Positions 6,882 through 9,476 of a stretch of DNA of 9,476 nt are shown here, piece after piece (positions within the stretch are counted from its first letter, which is position 1; each line of letters begins with the position of its first letter). This stretch comes from CAZILN01 sp964540005. Lineage in GTDB: Bacteria > Bacteroidota > Bacteroidia > Bacteroidales > SM23-62. The stretch is taken from the NCBI GenBank assembly GCA_964540005.1, contig CAZILN010000259.1, positions 1 to 9,476 of the forward strand, read 5' to 3'. The notes below the pieces were generated by a model. That model did not search any database. It saw only the letters and a list, made by a program, of their open reading frames with translations, and had not been told where the DNA came from. The translations under genes and the position numbers were made by a program.

Positions 6882-7895
6882 TTACAATATCTCTTTCAGT
6901 GTTACCGGACGGTTTTCAGAGGCAGATTTCTTTGCTGCCAGGCCAATGGCTACTGATATCAGTCCATCTTTCCCGTGTACAGGTATATCTTCTTCGTTTA
7001 CCAGTGCATCAATAAAGGCTTTCATTTCGATTTCATAAGACTCAATGTACCTGTCCATAAAGAAATCCAGGGGCAGGGGTCCGTGGGATCCCTCCTTGTT
7101 GTAATAGGAATGAGTGTCATGATAGTTGTTATCAATATTTACCATTCCTTCGGATCCCAATACTTCCAGGCGCTGGTCATAACCGAATACTGCCTGACGG
7201 GTGTTGTCTATGGCACCGATGGCTCCGTTCTCGAATGAGAGTATGGTAATTGCCGTATCAACATCCCCTGCTTCACCTATGGCGGGGTCTACCAGGACAT
7301 TGGCCTTTGCATAAACCTCCACTACTTCGGATCCCATAATAAAACGTGCCATATCGAAATCATGAATGGTCATATCCAGGAACATACCACCGGAAACCGC
7401 CACATATTCAGCAGGAGGAGGTTTGGGGTCCCTGCTGGTAATTCTGAGTATCTGGGGTTCCCCTATTTTGCCATCCTTTACCATTTGCTGAATCTTTGCA
7501 AAGTTGGGATCAAAACGGCGGTTGAACCCTATCATTAATTTGACACCTGTCTTTTCAATGACATCCAGTACCTGCCTGATCCTTTCAAGGGACAGATCCA
7601 GTGGTTTTTCGCAAAAAATATGTTTCCCGGCCTCGGCTGCTTCAATTGTATATTGAGCATGGGTGTCAGTTGGAGAACAGATAATTACAGCATCGACATC
7701 CGGCATAGATAATATATCCCTGTAATTACTGCTAACATTTTTTACACCAAATTGTTCGCCCATTTCAGTAGCAGCCTCAACAAAAGTATCTGCAACAGCA
7801 ATCACTTCTGCCGAAGGAATACGGACCGCAATATTTTCAAGATGCAGCTTGCCGATTCGTCCGACACCGATAACACCAACTTTAATTTTTTTCAT
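6882..7895 (-). CDS. iolG: Inositol 2-dehydrogenase-like Gfo/Idh/MocA oxidoreductase
   Basis: A 337-residue cytosolic protein, the normal length for IolG, with no signal peptide. The N-terminal Rossmann fold has GVGRIG (10-15) for NAD binding; the EKP motif gives Lys97, and DMTIHDFDMARF gives Asp174 and His178, matching the catalytic Lys-Asp-His set of Bacillus IolG. The conserved stretch LVDPAIGEAGDVDTA (201-215) is typical of inositol 2-dehydrogenases. The reaction would be myo-inositol plus NAD+ to scyllo-inosose (2-keto-myo-inositol) plus NADH. The ATG at 7895 lies five bases after the stop of the epimerase gene, so translation is probably coupled. The neighbours (IolO-like, IolN-like, SGLT-type symporter) support a cyclitol role. 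A related sugar such as glucose or a glucoside remains possible, since the family is promiscuous. Confidence 0.87.
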   Translation of the reverse strand: MKKIKVGVIGVGRIGKLHLENIAVRIPSAEVIAVADTFVEAATEMGEQFGVKNVSSNYRDILSMPDVDAVIICSPTDTHAQYTIEAAEAGKHIFCEKPLDLSLERIRQVLDVIEKTGVKLMIGFNRRFDPNFAKIQQMVKDGKIGEPQILRITSRDPKPPPAEYVAVSGGMFLDMTIHDFDMARFIMGSEVVEVYAKANVLVDPAIGEAGDVDTAITILSFENGAIGAIDNTRQAVFGYDQRLEVLGSEGMVNIDNNYHDTHSYYNKEGSHGPLPLDFFMDRYIESYEIEMKAFIDALVNEEDIPVHGKDGLISVAIGLAAKKSASENRPVTLKEIL

Positions 7896-7900
7896 AAGGC

Positions 7901-8698
7901 TTATAATCTTCTCATATATTCAATTGTCTTTACAGCAGACGTATCAGGATCCGGCATGGGTAATATTTCAGCAGTCATAAAACCCTGGTAACCAACTTGA
8001 TCTAAGGTTTTAATAATACTGGGGAAATCAATATGGCCCGCACCGGGATACCAGCGGTTTGAGTCTGCTATATGAAAGTGGAACATGGATCCCTTGGCCA
8101 TCAGAATGGAATTTTCAATCGATGGTTCCTCAATATTCATATGGAAGGTATCCAGCAGCAACCCTACATTTTCCATATCGACTTTTTTCACCAGATCAAG
8201 ACCGGATTGGACAGTGTTGATAATATCTGTCTCGTAACGGTTAATGGGTTCAACGATCAGTTTTACAGATGAGTCTTCCTGTGCACATTCCTGTAATGCT
8301 TCACTCAACCATATCTCTGCATCTTCACTGCTGATGCCTCCCGATTTGCTTCCTCGCACAAGGCCAATGATAACCATAGCGTTCAGCACCTTACCAAGAC
8401 GGACATGGGCTTTAATACGCTCAATGGCTTTTTTTCGTATTTCAGGATCCTTGTGTACAAAACACAATCCTTCCTCTAAATATACCTGTCCGGTCTGAAT
8501 GGCGGGAACTGTCATATTTTTCTCCCTGAGGATTGATACCAGCCAGTCCACATTTAACTTTTCAGGATTCCGGACAGCCATTTCAACACCATCAAAGCCC
8601 AGTTTACTGATCTTCGCCACATTTTCCTCGATTCCTTCCTTGAAAGGAATAGCTGAAAATGAAGAGGGTTGTGATGAAAGAACAATTCCTAATCTCAT
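7901..8698 (-). CDS. iolO: TIM-barrel epimerase, 5-keto-L-gluconate epimerase (IolO)-like
   Basis: Start chosen at ATG 8698 (265 residues, MRLGIVLS), four bases after the stop of the upstream gene. An in-frame ATG at 8728 would add ten unconserved residues and overlap that gene. The fold is the xylose-isomerase-like/D-tagatose 3-epimerase TIM barrel, with metal ligands Glu150 (IVEPINRYET), Asp183 (LLDTFHMN), His209 (FHFHIADSNRW) and Glu244 (MTAEIL), and His222 in PGAGHIDF. The segments AIQTGQVYLEEGL, VIIGLVRG and EPINRYETD...INT resemble, from memory, Thermotoga TM0416 (IolO), which converts 5-keto-L-gluconate to D-tagaturonate. Its place between an IolN-like hydrolase and iolG supports that assignment. 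D-tagatose/D-psicose 3-epimerase activity is the main alternative. The protein has no signal and should be cytosolic. Confidence 0.8.
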   Translation of the reverse strand: MRLGIVLSSQPSSFSAIPFKEGIEENVAKISKLGFDGVEMAVRNPEKLNVDWLVSILREKNMTVPAIQTGQVYLEEGLCFVHKDPEIRKKAIERIKAHVRLGKVLNAMVIIGLVRGSKSGGISSEDAEIWLSEALQECAQEDSSVKLIVEPINRYETDIINTVQSGLDLVKKVDMENVGLLLDTFHMNIEEPSIENSILMAKGSMFHFHIADSNRWYPGAGHIDFPSIIKTLDQVGYQGFMTAEILPMPDPDTSAVKTIEYMRRL

Positions 8699-8702
8699 AA
8701 TA

Positions 8703-9476
8703 CTAGAGTCCCATTTTGGGGATTGCATAAATCGGGCGCCAGCCTTCAGTAAAGGGCTCTTTCAAATAAGGTTCCATTTCTTTTTCAGTTCTCATTGTTG
8801 TCTTCTCAATGGGAGGAACCTTGCCGGCAGGGAAATTCTCGATAATTTCATCATGGACCAGTGTAAGATAGGACAGGATAGCGGCAATTGTCCTGCGGGC
8901 TTTCTCAGGTTTGCTGTATGTAGGAAAACCTACAACACCTTCAGGGATGGATCCCAGTTCAATGGGAAAATGCCCCTGTCCCTCGGACCACTTACTGGGC
9001 CGGTGAAACGGATCAACGGCCTTATCGAAATGACCATCAGGCAGGTATCCCTGTACCTCGGTTTCCTCGGCCAGGTCCATCCTTACCAGCTCTTTGTGCA
9101 TGAGTAACATCACCGATGTTTCAGCTTCGTCAGCATGTACAAAATTCGTATCCCAGTCTCCCCCGCGTTCTTTGGTACGGAAAAATTCGCGTACTGCCCT
9201 GTGCCAGTCAATCACCCGGAAAATCCCGGGAAGGTTCCAGGTTTTTTGCAGTTCCTGTATGGCAGCCTCCAGCAACCACTGGTGACCATGATTATTTATC
9301 AGGATCATTTTACGAAATCCATCGTTCCAGAATCCCACCATTACATCTATCAGGATTTTTTTCACCACTTCATCTTCCAGGTGTATGGTTCCCGGCATGC
9401 CAATATGATGATGGGGATGACCACCAAAATTCAGTGGTGTCCATGTCAGATTTACAGGAGCACCCTTTTTTGCTGT
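8703..9476 (-). CDS. iolN: Creatininase-family metal hydrolase, probable 3-dehydro-scyllo-inosose hydrolase (IolN-like); N-terminus outside window
   Basis: The frame stays open to the right edge; 26 codons precede the internal ATG at 9398, so the true start lies outside the window and 257 residues are visible. Those upstream codons encode conserved sequence (GGHPHHHIGMPGTI), which rules out 9398 as the start. Creatininase-family landmarks are the glycine/histidine segment INNHGHQW and HADEAETSVML, whose acidic residue matches the metal-binding Glu of creatininase; both lie in the visible part. Other members open lactam or other C-N rings, but a branch including Thermotoga IolN is reported to hydrolyse diketo-inositol (3-dehydro-scyllo-inosose) to 5-keto-L-gluconate. 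That substrate is inferred from context, directly before the IolO-like and IolG-like genes, and from remembered similarity. The stop TAG (8703-8705) is four bases before the next ATG, so the genes are tightly coupled. Confidence 0.75.
   Translation of the reverse strand, partial: TAKKGAPVNLTWTPLNFGGHPHHHIGMPGTIHLEDEVVKKILIDVMVGFWNDGFRKMILINNHGHQWLLEAAIQELQKTWNLPGIFRVIDWHRAVREFFRTKERGGDWDTNFVHADEAETSVMLLMHKELVRMDLAEETEVQGYLPDGHFDKAVDPFHRPSKWSEGQGHFPIELGSIPEGVVGFPTYSKPEKARRTIAAILSYLTLVHDEIIENFPAGKVPPIEKTTMRTEKEMEPYLKEPFTEGWRPIYAIPKMGL

Noticed and set aside
8699..8728. ATG at 8728 as start of the epimerase
   Set aside because: It would add ten unconserved residues and overlap the upstream gene by 26 bases; ATG 8698 is four bases after that gene's stop and begins the first barrel strand.
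8499..9107. A 202-codon plus-strand open frame
   Set aside because: It lies wholly antisense to the epimerase and creatininase-family genes, spans their junction, and its translation shows no recognisable domain.

Overview
The window looks like chromosomal DNA of a Bacteroidota bacterium, probably a free-living or anaerobic Bacteroidales/Marinilabiliales-type organism. This is inferred from moderate GC, A-rich translation starts without clear Shine-Dalgarno sites, Tat-exported Gfo/Idh/MocA and isomerase-fold enzymes, and an SGLT-type sodium symporter. No rRNA, tRNA, CRISPR array, insertion sequence or transposase is visible.

Left part, plus strand (1-4042): the C-terminal two thirds of a gamma-glutamyltransferase-family protein enters from the left edge. 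It is followed by a membrane-anchored tetraheme NapC/NirT-type cytochrome fused to a formylglycine-generating-enzyme-like (SUMF1) domain. Thirty-two bases later comes a Tat-exported, probably lipid-anchored Gfo/Idh/MocA oxidoreductase. The last two could form a cell-envelope redox pair.

Centre (4043-4263): a 221-base gap between convergent genes holds three hairpins in series. The first is a plain bidirectional terminator. The next two are directly adjoining units, offset by 61 bases, with the same secondary-structure plan but different sequence. Four base pairs change in compensatory fashion between them. This is the most unusual non-coding signal in the window.

Right part, minus strand (9476 down to 4264): an apparent operon running, in transcription order, creatininase-family hydrolase (IolN-like, cut by the right edge), 5-keto-L-gluconate epimerase-like TIM barrel (IolO-like), inositol 2-dehydrogenase (IolG-like), SGLT-type Na+/solute symporter with a TTG start, and, after a 128-base gap, a Tat-exported hydroxypyruvate-isomerase-family TIM barrel. 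The first three correspond to the alternative inositol pathway described for Thermotoga maritima: oxidation, second oxidation, ring hydrolysis, then epimerisation to tagaturonate, rather than the Bacillus IolB-E route. The symporter would import the inositol or a related sugar. The second dehydrogenase of that route (IolM) is not in the window.

Most other open frames are antisense or out-of-frame shadows of these eight genes.
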